From Actinomycetota bacterium (GTDB lineage Bacteria > Actinomycetota > Acidimicrobiia > Acidimicrobiales > MedAcidi-G1): DNA of 50,788 nucleotides. Location of the stretch: NCBI GenBank assembly GCA_902634555.1, contig CACPKO010000008.1:1-50788 (forward strand), given 5' to 3'. The notes under the pieces were generated by a model. It saw only the letters and a list, made by a program, of their open reading frames with translations, did not search any database and was not told where the DNA came from. Each line of letters opens with the position of its first letter. Position 1 is the stretch's first letter. Both the position numbers and the translations under genes were made by a program. Shown one piece after another: positions 50,643-50,788 of the stretch.

Positions 50643-50788
50643 GTGTTTACTAAATATTTCTCTTCGATCCTCTTTGCTTTAGTGGCTATTTTTTGTTTCG
50701 TGTCTTGTAGCTCATCTTCAACAACTCAAAGTTCCCTCGAAGAACGGATATCAGTTTTAGAAGCCGTAGTAGAAAATTTGGAAGGATC
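50643..50788 (+). CDS. Lipoprotein, N-terminal fragment cut by the window end
   Basis: The open frame starts with GTG at 50643, five bases after AGGAG (50633-50637), and runs off the window end (48 codons seen). It encodes a lipoprotein signal: MFTKYFSS, a hydrophobic core LFALVAIFCFV, and a lipobox-like VSC followed by SSSSTTQSS. The remaining EERISVLEAVVENLEG has heptad-like spacing, suggesting a coiled coil. The family cannot be named from this fragment. Confidence 0.7.
   Translation, partial: MFTKYFSSILFALVAIFCFVSCSSSSTTQSSLEERISVLEAVVENLEG

Overview
This 50.8-kb window looks like chromosomal DNA of a low-to-moderate GC, probably marine actinomycete, most likely from the Acidimicrobiia. 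The placement is an inference. It rests on a SepX/GlpR-like membrane protein next to tRNA-Ala, an F420-type (DUF385) oxidoreductase, the actinobacterial deoxynucleoside catabolic gene order (PNP, sugar phosphomutase, DERA, two ALDH-family genes), and compact gene packing with many 1-4 bp overlaps. There is no 16S rRNA, phage, insertion sequence or CRISPR array. No gene-free stretch exceeds about 140 bp.

Layout. 1-5.7 kb: a SepX/GlpR-like protein, tRNA-Ala(CGC), a DUF1800/DUF1501 pair, a GT81-like glycosyltransferase and rsgA. 5.7-8.8 kb: a small membrane protein, an asparaginase, an orphan PII gene (glnB), an ArsC-family gene whose catalytic cysteine codon is UGA, an RraA-like protein and an HD-domain protein. 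8.8-20.9 kb: housekeeping genes (trpS; scpA-scpB-rluB; tyrA-aroA-cmk-plsC; ispH; DUF512 radical-SAM protein and der; a SpoIIE-type phosphatase). 20.9-25.6 kb: a BMP-family nucleoside-type ABC transporter. 25.7-30.2 kb: tRNA-Pro(GGG), a zinc-ribbon protein and a two-gene RecB-like nuclease plus SF1 helicase. 30.2-39.3 kb: redox and methylated-compound genes (Zn-ADH, deazaflavin-type oxidoreductase, OYE/TMADH-type flavoprotein, MttB-like methyltransferase, PEP-swivel protein) and a membrane spermidine-synthase-like protein. 39.4-44 kb: NAD(P) transhydrogenase pntAA-pntAB-pntB and a ThDP enzyme. 44-50.5 kb: the deoxynucleoside catabolic operon. The window ends inside a lipoprotein gene.

Three observations stand out. 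First, the sugar phosphomutase of the deoxynucleoside operon is fused in frame to a sigma-70 segment covering regions 1.2 to about 2.4/3.0, with no region 4. Second, the next gene, deoxyribose-phosphate aldolase, carries an extra N-terminal domain of about 118 residues that resembles actinobacterial integration host factor (mIHF). Two consecutive enzymes of one pathway therefore carry transcription- or nucleoid-type domains, and the gap between them is rich in repeats, which suggests an unrecognised metabolic-regulatory system. Third, the ArsC-like gene at 7416-7802 is a strong selenoprotein candidate: UGA sits exactly at the catalytic Cys position and is followed at the right distance by a 7-bp hairpin with a GGUC loop, as expected for a bacterial SECIS.

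The catabolic logic of the last region is conventional. Nucleosides, possibly imported by the BMP transporter, are cleaved by PNP. The (deoxy)ribose-1-phosphate is isomerised by the mutase, cleaved by DERA to acetaldehyde and glyceraldehyde-3-phosphate, and the aldehyde is oxidised by ALDH. All assignments come from reading the sequence and remembered family motifs; no database search was run.
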